From Bufo bufo (lineage: Eukaryota; Chordata; Amphibia; Anura; Bufonidae), in assembly GCF_905171765.1 (NCBI RefSeq), contig NC_053392.1:106504220-106568219 (forward strand): a stretch of DNA of 64,000 nt. Direction: 5' to 3'. Position 1 is the first letter of the stretch. Every line of letters begins with the position of its first letter. A program made the translations under genes and the position numbers. The notes under the pieces are model-generated. The model did not search any database and was not told the DNA's origin. It worked only from the letters and a program-made list of their open reading frames with translations. This document shows, piece by piece, positions 33,445 to 44,654 of this stretch.

Positions 33445-34206
33445 TCCTATTTATATAATGTAAATGTGGAAAAGGATTTAGGAAAACTAGAGGAATGGTC
33501 AAAAATCTGGCAACTAAAATTTTATGTTGATAAGTGCAAGATAATGCACCTGGGACGTAAAAACCCAAGAGCAGAATATAAAATCAATGATACAGTCCTA
33601 ACCTCAGTGTCTGAGGAAAGGGATTTAGGGGTCATTATTTCAGAAGACTTAAAGGTAGGCAGACAATGTCATAGAGCAGCAGGAAATGCTAGCAGAATGC
33701 TTGGGTGTATAGGGAGAGGCATTACCAGTAGAAAGAGGGAGGTGCTCATGCCGCTCTACAGAGCACTAGTGGGACCTCATTTGGAGTATTGTGCTCAGTA
33801 CTGGAGACCATATCTCCAGAAGGATATTGATAGAGTTCAGAGAAGAGCTACTAAACTGGTACATGGATTGCAGGACAAAACTTACCAGGAAAGATTAAAG
33901 GACCTTAACATGTATAGCTTGGAAGAAAGACGAGACAGAGGGGATATGATAGAAACTTTTAAATACATAAAGGGAATCAACAAGGTAAAAGAGGAGAGAA
34001 TATTTAAAAGAAGAAAAACTGCTACAAGAGGACATAGTTTTAAATCAGAGGGGCAAAGGTTTAAAAGTAATCTCAGGAAGTATTACTTTACTGAGAGAGT
34101 AGTGGATGCATGGAATAGCCTTCCTGCAGAAGTGGTAGCTGCAAATACAGTGAAGGAGTTTAAGCATGCATGGGATAGGCATAAGGCCATCCTTCATATA
34201 AGATAG
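33445..34206 (+). pseudogene. CR1-type reverse transcriptase C-terminal fragment
   Basis: An open frame of about 250 residues: LGKLEEWSKIWQLKFYVDKCK, ERDLGVIISEDLKV, VLMPLYRALVGPHLEYC, IDRVQRRATKLVHG and VVDAWNSLPAEVV, which are thumb and downstream segments of CR1/L2-group ORF2. The polymerase catalytic core (FADD box) and the endonuclease are missing because of 5' truncation. The frame begins in Gag sequence (MAQQREHQ at 33409), so the start codon is not that of the LINE. Confidence 0.85.
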
Positions 34207-34294
34207 GGCCAGGGGCTATCCATAGTACTCAGTATATTGGGCAGACTAGATGGGCCAAATGGTTCTTATCTGCCGACACATTCTATGTTTCTAT
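33445..34294 (+). mobile_element. 5'-truncated CR1-like LINE
   Basis: Encodes the C-terminal part of a non-LTR reverse transcriptase ORF and ends with CATTCTATGTTTCTAT, the octamer-like 3' tail characteristic of CR1 elements. It sits inside the Gag region of the second gypsy element. No target duplication is evident. Confidence 0.8.
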
Positions 34295-34379
34295 ATGCGT
34301 CTAAATGACCTGATGCCTATAACCCAGCATTATCGGGTCCCTCTGCCATGGTTAACCCAGCTCCTGCTCCGCCATCTCC

Positions 34380-35040
34380 CTACGTACCCGGATCTGGACC
34401 TCGCCATTCAGCTCCTCCTCCTTCAATGATGACCCTAAGCAGTGACGGGGGTTTATAAATCAATGCACCATGAACTCTTGCCTCACCAATTTGCCCCCGA
34501 CCGAGCCAAAATGACTTTTCTTAAGTCACACTTTACTGGAGAGGCACTGGTCTGGACCCAGTCATAATGGATCTACAGGCCTTCCTAGAAGCCTTCCGCA
34601 GGGTGTTCGACGAGCCAGGATGCACCACCTCAGCCGCATCCTCTATACTGCGGTTGTGTCAAGGGAGACAATCCGTGGGCCAATATGCAGTCCAGTTCCG
34701 TACGCTGACCTCTGAACTAGGCTGGAATAATGAGGCACTTGTGGCTACCTTTTGGGAAGGTCTCTGTGGGAAAATTAAAGATGAGCTACCTGGACAGGAT
34801 CTTCCTTCTACCTTGGATGACCTCGTCTCCCTGGCTACTCAAATTGATTTGCGGTTCCAGGAATGTTCCAGAGTGGTGGCACGTGAGAGGAGACCTTTTC
34901 GCCTGGCATCTTCCCTTCAACGAGCTCCTATCCCTTAGCCTTCTATGTTGTCTGCAGCTCTAGAGCCCATGCAGGTCGACCGAGTCAGGCTGACTTTGTT
35001 TCTATTGTGGTGGTTCTGATAATTTTCTCTGTGCTTGTTC
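34380..35040 (+). pseudogene. Gag of the second gypsy element
   Basis: Residues such as FLEAFRRVFDEPG, QFRTLTSELGWNNEAL and LPSTLDDLVSLATQIDLR parallel the Gag at 15722-16841. It ends in the zinc knuckle (CFYCGGSDNFLCAC) exactly where the module at 35041 begins. A frame change at about 34930 and the CR1 insertion break the protein. Confidence 0.8.
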
Positions 35041-35847
35041 CCAATACGATGAGTAACCACTAGGTGGAGATATCAGCTTACTAATGAAAACGTTTGAAAA
35101 ACAGTTAAAAAGGGATGTGATCACTAAGCACTGAAACTGGTCGACAACTAACATCCCTCTAAGCTGAATGCATTTCTCCGAAAAACCCATACATACACAC
35201 TTAACATTAGTCTACAGATGATCAAAATGGATTTATTTAACAAACAATCACTTTAGTTGACTGATGACAGACCGCCATTGTCTGAAAAGAAGTTGGAAAT
35301 TTTTGACTGATAAGTGAAAGTTCTTTATTTTAATTCAAAGGGGTTTCTGGGATCTTCATATTGATGGCCTATCTTCAGGAAAGATCATCAATATGAGGTC
35401 AGTGGGAGCCCAACTTCCGGCACCCCCCGCTGTTCGAGGAGAGCGGGGCACACAGGTGAGCTCTGCAGCCTCTTCCTAGGCCTGTGACATCACGTTCATC
35501 GGTCACTTGGCCTCCTAGGCTGATCTCAGTCCCCTTCACGTGAATGAGGCTGAGCTGTGATGCTAAGCACAGCCACATCATATGGACGGTACACTGAGAG
35601 GAAGTAGTGGCGCTGATCAAAGCTCCGGTGAGAGCTGTCTCTTCCTCAAAAAGCTGATCGGCGGGCGTTCTGGGAGTCGGACCTCTGACAATCTCATATT
35701 GATCCCAGAAGACACCTTTTAAAAAAGATTGTTGGTCCATTGCCAGGTTTTATTGAACATGTATGGCCAGCGAAACGATTGTTCACCTGATGTTCAACCA
35801 CCAGCCTACTTCTATTTAATGTGTAATCAGCTGGACAAGCTACATAG
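35041..35847. repeat. 0.8 kb repeated module, copy 1
   Basis: From CCAATACGATGAGTAACCAC to CTGGACAAGCTACATAG. It interrupts the gypsy zinc knuckle. Protease-like sequence (GACTCTGCCGGCAACTTTGT) resumes shortly after 35847. It contains a T2-type MITE (about 35334-35722). The same module, with the same MITE inside, occurs at 40410-45982. Its ends show neither inverted repeats nor a target duplication. Confidence 0.75.
35334..35722. mobile_element. T2-type MITE inside the module
   Basis: The left AAGGGGTTTCTGGGATC and right GATCCCAGAAGACACCTTTT are inverted complements, with TTAA at 35719-35722. The left TTAA is preserved in the other module copy (40704-40707). Confidence 0.75.
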
Positions 35848-35954
35848 AGAAACTCCCGAGCCTAGGGTCTGTTGGAGAGGCGACATAATTCCTTCCTCTC
35901 TACCCCTGACTCTGCCGGCAACTTTGTAGTTTGGAGATAATCGATTCGCGTTTA

Positions 35955-36295
35955 TCACTTTTTCTGTGTACCGGACCCTGCTTTTGGATTTATCAAATTT
36001 TTCTTGTTTGCCGCCTGCCTCTGACCTCGGACTTCGTTTACGGACTTTGCTTGATCGCTGCCTGCCCTGACTTCGGACTTTCTGACCCCTTACTACCCCT
36101 CGGTGCTTGCACCGGTATCTCTGACCCCCTGGTCAGCTGCCACTGACTCGGGGACTGCTCTGGAGTGGCACCTGGCAACTACCCTAACGGCCCAAGCCTA
36201 TCCTCACCATCAGAGGCTCTAGTGAAGACCAAATCGTTGCTTAGTCACACCCCTCCAGAGTATAGCCGGTCAGGTGCACACCTGCTTGCATAACA
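35955..36295 (+). repeat. partial 3' LTR of the second gypsy element
   Basis: Matches 32990-33345 (GTACCGGACCCTGCTTTTGG to CTTGCATAACA). The 5' part of this LTR and all of pol have been deleted. The join to protease-like sequence is near 35945. Confidence 0.8.
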
Positions 36296-36524
36296 CAGAG
36301 GTATAACAATATACATCAGATAGAAATCATCAGTGAAAAACACATTCTATCCGGATCCCTTCTGTTTTTCACGCAGGCCTCATTCACTTCTAGGGAGCCA
36401 GAGCTGCATGAAAAACACACAATATAGAACATGCTGTGATTTTTCCTGAATGCAAAGATGATGCTTGACAAACAAACTCATGTAGACAGATCCATTGAAA
36501 TGAATGGGTCAGGATTCAGTCCAG

Positions 36525-36800
36525 ATGGTGTTATTCAGTCATTGTATAGCAGTTGTCCAGTCACGGTATGGCGGTGCTATTCAGTCATTGTATGGCGGTT
36601 GTCCAGTCACTGCATGGTGGTTGTCCAGTCACTGTATGGAGGCATTATCCAGTCACTGTATGGCAGCGTTATCCAGTCATGGTATGGTGGTGTTTTCCAG
36701 TCATGATATGGGGCTATAATGTTACAGTGTTTGTTATCCAGTCGTGGTATGAGCTATTATCCAGTATGGTGGTGTTATTTAGTCTCTGTATGTTGGTAAT
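36525..36800. repeat. minisatellite, ~21-24-bp GTCCAGTCACTGTATGGCGG units
   Basis: About twelve imperfect units of the form TTATCCAGTCATGGTATGG. It follows the right half of the split MITE. Confidence 0.85.
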
Positions 36801-37063
36801 ATGTAGTCACTAATTACTATTTGGGGGTAGGGCTAATATCTTTACAGTATATACTGTAGAATCCAGTACATGATACTGTGGAGTTCCCAATAGAGTAAAT
36901 TAGCCTTGGGGAACACAGTCCTCACCCCTGACCACCAGGACTAGGCTGTGCCCTCTGCCAGCGTTCTGTACTATGGCATGCAGTACACGGCAGCCTCCCT
37001 TCTCTGCCACGCCGCTCCGCTGTGTACTAATGCTTGGCACTTGGCACTATTATGGCACACTAA

Positions 37064-37332
37064 GGCTGGGTTCACATCACGGTTTACCATCCGTCTAATA
37101 TATACAAAAACGTATATGTTAACGGATTCCTCAGACTTATACCATACAGTGGCATCCATCACCATAGAGTCCCGTTGTAAAAAAAAAAAAAAAAAAAAAA
37201 AAAGTTATACGTTAACGTATTCTTTTAACAGACTTTGCAGGATACAAAAATGTGGTGTTCTACACGTTGATATCCCTTTTTTCCCAACGTATACATCAAA
37301 TGGATGGCAAAAACGTGATGTGAACCCACCCC
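37064..37332. mobile_element. inverted-repeat MITE
   Basis: The left GGCTGGGTTCACATCACGG is matched by the right end, the complement of GGGGTGGGTTCACATCACG. Flanks are TAA (37061-37063) and TAC. A 24-base A run (about 37179-37202) sits near the middle. Confidence 0.7.
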
Positions 37333-37535
37333 TACATATGCACACATGTGATGCCAGGATAGTCATGGAGGGTGGGGGGCCCATACAAAAGTTTGCTGTG
37401 GGGCCCAGTCAGTTCTAGCTATGCCCTGTTTGAGACCCATCAGGCTGTTCCAGCAAGGACTGCATTCCAGGACTATAATGGGGATCATCGGAGATCCGGC
37501 TGCAACCTGGCAAGTATGCAGAGATGGTGTCAGGA

Positions 37536-39560
37536 CAGTGGCGGATCCAGGGGGGGGCATTTTCCCCCCCTCCCCGAGCTGGCGGTGCCGGGACACAGGG
37601 AGATGAACGCTTCCATTGTGGAAGCGCTCATCTCCCTAGTCATCTGTATCGCCGTCCTCAGGACAGCGATACAGATGACTGTGCTGCGGCAGGGGAGGGA
37701 GAGGCGTGTCCCTTTCCCTTCCTCTGATAGGCTGCAGGCCTGCGCCAGGCGGCGTGATGACATCATCGTGCCGCCTGAGCCGTACAGCGCGGGACACAGG
37801 CCGGAAGAGGCCTGCATTGCATCACTGACATGGAGGTAAGTATGTGTTTTTTTTTTAAATATATACAATACTTTTACTGGCACGGGGGGGGGGCTGTTAT
37901 TACTAGCACAGGGGGGGGGGCTGTTATTACTGGCACAGTGGGGGGGCTGTTATTACTGGCACATGGGGGGCTGTTATTACTGGCACATGGGGGGCTGTTA
38001 TTACTGGCACATGGGGGGCTGTTATTGCTGGAACATGGGGGGCTGTTATTATTGGCACATGGGGGGCTGTTATTGCTGGCACATGGGGGGCTGTTATTAC
38101 TGGCACATGGGGGGCTGTTATTACTGGCACATGGGGGGCTGTTATTGCTGGCACATGGGGGGCTGTTATTGCTGGCACATGGGGGCTGTTATTGCTGGCA
38201 CATGGGGGGCTGTTATTACTGGCACATGGGGGGCTGTTATTACTGGCACATGGGGGGCTGTTATTACTGGCACGGGGGGGCTGTTATTACTGACACAGGG
38301 GGGGCTGTTATTACTGGCACGGGGGGGGGGCTGTTATTACTGGCACAGAGGGGGGCTGTTATTGCTGGCACAGGTGGGGGCTGTTATTGCTGGCACAGGG
38401 GGGGGGCTGTTATTGCTGGCACATGGGGGGCTGTTATTGCTGGCACATGGGGGGCTGTTATTAATACTGGCACATGGGGGGGCTGTTAATACTGGCACAT
38501 GGGGGGGCTGTTATTAATACTGGCACATGGGGGGCTGTTATTAATACTGGCACATGGGGGGCTGTTATTAATACTGGCACATGGGGGGCTGTTATTAATA
38601 CTGGCACATGGGGGGCTGTTATTAATACTGGCACATGGGGGGCTGTTATTAATACTGGCACATGGGGGGCTGTTATTAATACTGGCACATGGGGGGCTGT
38701 TATTAATACTGACACATGGGGCGCTGTTATTAATACTGGCATATGAGGGGCTGTTATTAAAACTGGCACATGGGGGGGCTGTTATTAAAACTGGCACATG
38801 GGGGGGCTGTTAATACTGGCACATGATTGAGGGCACTATAGGGGCATCTACTGAGGGGTATTTTATATGGGGCGCTCTGTACAGTACAATTTTATACTGG
38901 GACACATTATGGTGGGTACTATGGGGAAGGGGGGAGAGGAGTACTATGGGGTCAACTACGGGGGCACTAAGAAATTTTAATACTTGCAAATTATGGGGGA
39001 CACTGAGGGCATCTACTGGAGCATTTTATACTGGTACATTATGGGGGGCACTAGGAGGAAGGAGGGTGTGGAGCACTATGGGGCATTTACTGGGGGCACT
39101 ATATAGGGGTATTTTATACTGGCACATTATGGGAGCACTATGGGGACATTAGCTCACCTGGGGGCATTACAAGGGGGTATTTTTTGCACTGTCACATTAT
39201 AAGGAGAATTATTTCTACTGGGGGGGCATTATGGTGGGCTTTATTACTCCCCCATGGTATGACCCCCTAGTAGCAGCACCAGCCTCCCCCTGCTCTGCTA
39301 TCCCTCTGCCCCTTCTCCAAATCCTTATTATGAAATCTTTCTCATTAGGATAAAACACATCAGCTCCGCCGAGCCCCCCCAGCCAAAGTGTTGAAGTGGC
39401 GTCCGAGATCCCCAAGGGCCAAGTCAAGTAATTGTAAGTTTTCAAAATATGTTTGTTATACACATATAGCATACACTGTGTAGTCTGTTCTATAAGCAGC
39501 GGCGGACAGAAAATAATCTGAAAGTGCCCCTCCCGAGACCAGGCTCTGGATCTGCCACTG
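37536..39560. mobile_element. hAT non-autonomous element with large minisatellite, 8-bp TSD
   Basis: Inverted ends CAGTGGCGGATCCAG and CTGGATCTGCCACTG. Identical flanks TGTCAGGA at 37528-37535 and 39561-39568. The left interior (37590-37850) is a GC-rich block with GATGAACGCTTCC / GGAAGCGCTCATC and a GAGGTAAGTATG splice-donor-like word. The minisatellite follows. No transposase. Confidence 0.92.
37869..38826. repeat. minisatellite, 24-29-bp GGGGGGCTGTTATTACTGGC units
   Basis: Roughly 35-40 tandem units. The first two thirds use CTGTTATTACTGGCACATG and the last third uses CTGTTATTAATACTGGCACATG, a higher-order change that indicates local amplification. Long open frames on both strands (such as 37830-38489 and 38486-38797) are translations of the repeat and not genes. 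Confidence 0.95.
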
Positions 39561-39776
39561 TGTCAGGATGATGTCATCCGTTAACAAAGCTATTTTATGT
39601 CCTGCTTTTCCTATCAATATCCATGAGCTTGTGGTGACTTCTGATGGCTTCAGCTAGGAGTTGTATGGCTAAAATATTTTTTTTAAATGGGGTATCCCTG
39701 ACATGTTTTATTAAAAGAAGCACCATTAATGAAAAGCTTAGCTGCAGGAGGTGAATTCAAGGCATTAACACTTTAA

Positions 39777-40273
39777 GGCTACTTTCACACTAGCGTTCGG
39801 GATTCCGCTTGTGAGTTCCATTTGAAGGCTCTCACAAGCGGCCCCGAACGGATCCGTACAGCCCCAATGCATTCTGAGTGGATGCGGATCCGCTCAGAAT
39901 GCATCAGTCTGGCTCCGCTTGGCCTCCGTTCCGCTCAGCAGGCGGACATCCGAACGCTGCAAGCTGCGTTCGGGTGTCCGCCTGGCCGCGCGGAGCCAAA
40001 TGGATCCGTCCAGACGTACAATGTAAGTCAATGGGGATGGATCCGTTTGAAGTTGACACAATATGGTGCAATTTCAAACGGATCTGTCCCCCATTGACTT
40101 TCAATGTAAAGTCTGGACGGATCCGTCTGACTAACTTTTACACTTAGAATTTTTTCTGAACTATAATGCAGACGGATCCGTTCTGAACGGATCCCAACGT
40201 TTGCATTATAGGAGCGGATCCGTCTATGCAGACACCAGACGGATCCGCTCTGAACGCAAGTGTGAAAGTAGCC
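39777..40273. mobile_element. TAA-flanked inverted-repeat MITE (PIF/Harbinger-like)
   Basis: Ends GGCTACTTTCACACTAGCG and the complement of GGCTACTTTCACACTTGCG. TAA at 39774-39776 and 40274-40276. Interior closely related to 22296-22781. Confidence 0.88.
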
Positions 40274-41072
40274 TAATTAGTTTTAAATCGACTCCTGGCT
40301 TTGTCTCACAAAACTGCATGAAAAATGGACACGAAAACTCAGATTTTCTGAATAATGATGGATTGTGAAATGACCCTTACATAACATACTATACTTCAAA
40401 TGCTGCATGCCAATACGATGAGTAACCACTAGGTGGAGATATCAGCTTACTAATGAAAACGTTTGAAAAACAGTTAAAAAGGGATGTGATCACTAAGCAC
40501 TGAAACTGGTCGACAACTAACATCCCTCTAAGCTGATTGCATTTCTCCGAAAAACCCATACATACACACTTAACATTAGTCTACAGATGATCAAAATGGA
40601 TTTATTTAACAAACAATCACTTTAGTTGACTGATGACAGACCGCCATTGTCTGAAAAGAAGTTGGAAATTTTTGACCGATAGGTGAAAGTTCTTTATTTT
40701 AATTTAAAGGGGTTTCTGGGATCTTCATATTGATGGCCTATCTTTAGGAAAGATCATCAATATGAGGTCAGTGGGAGCCCAACTTCCGGCACCCCCCGCT
40801 GTTCGAGGAGAGCGGGGCACACAGGTGAGCTCTGCAGCCTCTTCCTAGGCCTGTGACATCACGTTCATCGGTCACTTGGCCTCCTAGGCTGATCTCAGTC
40901 CCCTTCACATGAATGAGGCTGAGCTGTGATGCTAAGCACAGCCACTATCATATGGACGGTACACTGAGAGGAAGTAGTGGCGCTCATCAGAGCTCCGATG
41001 AGAGCTGTGTCTTCCTCAAAAAGCTGATCGGCGGGCGTTCTGGGAGTCGGACCTCTGACAATCTCATATTAA

Positions 41073-42184
41073 TGCAGCACGCCAGACCTGCAGGGTATTG
41101 CGATAGTGATGTCACGGTTATGGGCAATCGAGGGTTACTCACTTTTCGGAGGACCCTGGGCAGGCATGCGGCAGTGAAGGAGAGGTAGACACAAGTTCCT
41201 CTGGGGCACACTCTGTATAGAGAGACCTGGCCTGATGGTGTGTGAGGTGCCCTGGATGTTGCAGGTGTTTTGAGTGCCTGAGGCACGGTCCCTTTAAGGA
41301 TCGTGACGCCAGTGCCTGTAACGGTGGCACACTGATTTGTAGGAGTAGTAATGGAGTACACAGGTGGTAAACCAAACGTTGCTTTACTTTAGGAAACAGT
41401 CCAACTTTATACAGACAGTTTACAGTTGCTAATGGTGATGCAGTCCCTTGAACAATATTCCACAAGCAGGTTTACTTTCAATAATGGCAGGTATTAATCA
41501 TGCAAGATACTTGGAGGGTATCCAGTTAATGCTTTGCAGTACAATGCTGCTCTCTCCCCTTCAGCTATTCTAGCTGGCTGGATCCCAAGGCCCGGATGCC
41601 TAAATGGTGGCTTTAATCCTTGGTATATAAATCCTTCCTCCAGTATGGGCTCTTGCTTTTATATTAAAGTCCCTCTGCTCATCAGGTTACTTATCTGAAC
41701 TTGTGGTGCTGTTCCTGTTGTGAGGGAAGCTGCAGGAGATTCATTCCTACTACTAAGGTAATCTTCTGAGCTAACTGCGGCTCACTTTATCTACAGGCAG
41801 GCTAGAGTTCTTCACTAGCCTCCTGGTAGTAGCTAGCAGCCAGGACTATCAAGCTGCATGTCAGGAGGATGCCCTCAGCATATCTCTGGCTGGTGCCTTC
41901 TCACTTCTGTCTCCACAGACTCCTGACTATGACTTAACTCCTCCCTGTCTGGGCCTGAACATTTATACTAGGGGCTCCCTATCTCCCTCTAGTGTCTAGG
42001 ATGCCTAACTACACCCTCATAGGCCTGCTATGCATGTCAAAGGGGAAATATACATGAAAAGGCACATAGAAACATACATTAAATGCATAGTTAGATATAA
42101 TATCTCTGTCCCTTGTGAGCAGAAGTAACACGTGAACCAATTGACCCTTGTGTAGTGCCCACGCCTACCTAGTGGGACACTACA
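41073..42184 (-). repeat. 3' LTR of the cold-shock element
   Basis: 1112 bp, plus strand TGCAGCACGCCAGACC to AGTGGGACACTACA. It aligns along its length with 44655-45776. Differences are scattered, and a ~10-base segment (TTTCTCCCAG) near 45320 is absent here. Confidence 0.92.
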
Positions 42185-43020
42185 TACCCCCATGCTACAA
42201 CGTTGCCCGTCCTCGGCACAACATGAAGGGGCCCTGCCCAGCTGGATACTGCACCTGAAAGAGAAAAATAGTGCAAAGCAGAAAAATACATCTACATTTG
42301 CAAATACATATATATATATCAGGCAGTGCTGCTGGCTTAGGAGCAAGTACGGTGAAAAGGGGCGTCGTTCTCTTCTCTCAGGATAATGTAAGGGAACAGG
42401 GGCGCTGACCTGGTGCAGCATATCAGTGATACCAGGATATTCCATATTAATATTTTAAGTGCAAATTGTCCATAATAGAACAATAGTAACCCATAGAAAA
42501 ATATAAAACAATTAAAAGTTCTTGGAGGCTCAAAGAACAAAATGAGTCCGTACCCAGGTTTCTTTAATTATTCATTGAAAGTGTTCTAATCCAGCAGAGG
42601 CAAAGGTATAAGATCTCAGAGGCTCACATACAGTGGAGTCCATCTCTGGGCACATTTCTTTAAGTAGCAAAAATCTCAGAGGCTCATGTGCATTAGAGTC
42701 TATCCCTGGGCGCATTTCCTTGGAATGTTAAATGGCATAATAAAAGTCTCAGCACATAAAAGTAATCCACATTATTTAAAATGGCATATAAAAAATAAGT
42801 GCTGCAATATCCCTTAATCAACCTGAAAAGGGGGTTAAAAAGGGTTAAAGGTGCAAACAAAAATAGGCACAACTTGGCTTTTCTGAGAGAAAGCAGGCAG
42901 GTGGTCCTGTAAACAATATGGCCTTGATGCAATTTGTATCTTCAGTGGTCTACCGCCTCCACTGAGCCGTGGGCAACTGGCAGCAGCAACAGAGGACCAA
43001 AACAAAGGACTCCTGTCCTG
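42185..43020 (-). other. non-coding 3' internal region with polypurine tract
   Basis: About 830 bp between the ORF and the 3' LTR without a conserved frame. Next to the LTR the minus strand reads CATGGGGGTA (42185-42194), a short polypurine tract that would prime plus-strand DNA synthesis. Confidence 0.6.
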
Positions 43021-43026
43021 GAAGGG

Positions 43027-44325
43027 TTAAATCCTCAGCAATAAGGTCCCTTGCATAGTATAAGAGGGCCTCCTCGGGGGCCTCAATGCAGCTGCAGGTA
43101 TTAAGGGTGGCCGAACGGCAGGAACAGGTACCCTTACCTCAGACCCAGCGATGTCCGAGTATTGGAGTCGACTTTCCTCCTTCTTAGGCGGAGTCCGGAT
43201 TCTGGCAGTGGCAAGCTGGCGCAGGCCTCGCAGCTGTTCCTCCAGGCGGACGATTTGGTCATCCAGACTCTCGGTTTCGGGATCACTGTCTTCTGGAGCT
43301 TTCACTGGTATAGGTAGGGGAATCGCATCCTGCGCAGCCGCTGCAGGTTCAGGTGGCGCATCTGGTCCTTTCCCTTTACGAATGTTGTCCAGGGTCGCAT
43401 GGAATCGCTCCAGGTTTTCTAACTCCTTTATGGTTTTCTCCCGGCGAGGCAGCTCAGGGGATGGATATGGGCTCACCCACTTCTCCACTACTGTTGGTTG
43501 CCAAAAGACGTTCGGGCCAATGAAAGAGCCCCGCTCTTGAAAGGCATGATGGGCCGGTTCTGGAGAGCGCGCTGGTTCACGCTCGCAGCCAGTGTAGTCC
43601 TCATCAGTTTCCCAGTCCTCCGGTTCTTTTCTGGGACGGGTCACAGCAGTAGCGTAGGGGCCTCGCAGGCCCTCGGCAGGGGTGAACTCCACTTCTTCTC
43701 CCTCGCGGAGGTTATTCAGGTGCTCCGGGAGGTAGCTCCGCTTGACGGACCTCCGATTCACGTACAAGTCTCTGCCGGTGGTATAATCTTGGATAAAACC
43801 GTAGCCACGGTCCTTGTCAAATGCCACAACCAACCCCATTCTCCTTTCCAGGCGGGGTTGGGTGTCAGTGTGGCGCTCATGAACGGTCTTTGCCAGTTCC
43901 TCATTATAGATCTTAGTCTTGGTAGTTTTCTTTATGGCGGCCTCCCGTATCTCTGCCATCAGCGCCGACCATTTAAACGAGGGCTGGAAAAAGTCTCTCC
44001 AGGAGCCATAATAGGTCTCCGGCTGCATCCTCGGTGGAGGGCAGGTGGGTCTCTCCGGTCCCGGAGAGTAGGCCAGTGGAGCGTCCTCTTGCTCTACACC
44101 AGTACAGTTCATTTGTAATCCAGTGGGTGCCGACATAATATCAGAGCAGTCCTCACTCTTCAACATGCTCGATCCTTCTCTGGAGAGCGAAAGGGCGGCA
44201 CCAATAATTGTAGACAGATCCTCCCATTGCTCTGGGAGGCCGCCCCCCAGGTACTCCAGTATAGGGGAGGCGGAGTCCATCATTGCAGACATGCAAATGT
44301 CCAGACAGGGCGGTGGCGCGGACAT
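43027..44325 (-). CDS. Gag-position ORF with Y-box-type cold-shock domain
   Basis: A 432-residue open frame and the only substantial one in the element. Residues 1-100 are unrecognised, with several Met and Pro. Residues 104-160 are basic/aromatic (YYGSWRDFFQPSFKW). Residues 162-232 form a cold-shock domain: MGLVVAFDKDRGYGFIQ includes the RNP1-like KDRGYGFI (171-178), DLYVNRRSV (186-194) is RNP2-like, and GEEVEFTPAEGLRGPYATAV (209-228) matches the final strands of Y-box domains. Such domains bind single-stranded RNA or DNA. Residues 235-300 are acidic then Pro-rich. 352-375 (LDDQIVRLEEQLRGLRQL) could be a coiled coil. The C-terminus is Pro/Arg-rich. There is no CCHC knuckle or capsid motif I can recognise. 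It may package the element's RNA in place of nucleocapsid. It was probably captured from a host Y-box gene. The stop is TAA at 43024-43026. Confidence 0.85.
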   Translation of the reverse strand: MSAPPPCLDICMSAMMDSASPILEYLGGGLPEQWEDLSTIIGAALSLSREGSSMLKSEDCSDIMSAPTGLQMNCTGVEQEDAPLAYSPGPERPTCPPPRMQPETYYGSWRDFFQPSFKWSALMAEIREAAIKKTTKTKIYNEELAKTVHERHTDTQPRLERRMGLVVAFDKDRGYGFIQDYTTGRDLYVNRRSVKRSYLPEHLNNLREGEEVEFTPAEGLRGPYATAVTRPRKEPEDWETDEDYTGCEREPARSPEPAHHAFQERGSFIGPNVFWQPTVVEKWVSPYPSPELPRREKTIKELENLERFHATLDNIRKGKGPDAPPEPAAAAQDAIPLPIPVKAPEDSDPETESLDDQIVRLEEQLRGLRQLATARIRTPPKKEESRLQYSDIAGSEVRVPVPAVRPPLIPAAALRPPRRPSYTMQGTLLLRI

Positions 44326-44631
44326 ATAGCCTTTCCCGCACTTTCAGCAGAAGGCGCCAATTTTTCCCGCCAAACAAAGTATGAAGATGACGCAGCAGTT
44401 AAATCCAAGCAAGCTAAGCGGCCATCTTGAGCAAAATGCTGTCTATTCACTGACAGCAAGCGGTGGCTTTACAACAGCAAAACAGTCCATAAAAAGCACA
44501 GTTTCACACCGCAAATTATTACAGTTCTTTGGCCCAGCAATTTCTCCAATAAAGCAATAGGGCTTAGTCACTTTTTAGGCATGTAATGGCACACAGTTTT
44601 TGTAATCCAACAATGGCGAGGATATGATCGT

Positions 44632-44649
44632 ATCCTGTTCGTGACGCCA
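44632..44649 (-). promoter_or_regulatory. tRNA-type primer-binding site
   Basis: Read on the minus strand, TGGCGTCACGAACAGGAT begins six bases after the 5' LTR. It starts TGG, the complement of a tRNA CCA end. The tRNA would have an acceptor 3' strand CGTGACG, which I associate with a serine tRNA, but that is from memory and uncertain. Confidence 0.7.
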
Positions 44650-44654
44650 ATTTT

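Larger units (their letters stand above)
32667..36295 (+). mobile_element. internally deleted sushi-type gypsy element
   Basis: 5' LTR, Gag, a protease trace and part of the 3' LTR are preserved, and reverse transcriptase and integrase are absent. Flanks CAGAA (32662-32666) and CAGAG (36296-36300) match at 4 of 5 bases. The limits agree with the break point in the surrounding MITE. A CR1 LINE (33445-34294) and a 0.8 kb module (35041-35847) are inserted in Gag. Confidence 0.8.
32496..36545. mobile_element. TTA-type MITE split by a gypsy element
   Basis: The left half (GGCCTCTTTCACAAGAG at 32496 to 32666) and the right half (36296 to ~36530) align in order with the intact MITE at 53922-54374 (shared CTTTCACA, CATTCACTTCTA, GAGCCAGAGCTGC, CAGGATTCAGTCC). 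The right terminus is lost in a minisatellite. Confidence 0.7.

Noticed and set aside
37830..38813. Long open frames on both strands (up to 219 residues, repeating GGLLLLAHGG or NTGTWGAVI)
   Set aside because: They are translations of the minisatellite whose unit length keeps frames open. No start context, domain or codon bias.
23080..38826. Tandem direct repeats that could be mistaken for CRISPR arrays
   Set aside because: No constant spacer structure or cas genes, and the context is vertebrate, so they are minisatellites.
43151..44118. Plus-strand frames of 129 and 206 residues opposite the cold-shock ORF
   Set aside because: Antisense shadows. They show no domain, while the minus strand has a clear cold-shock domain and correct position within the LTR element.
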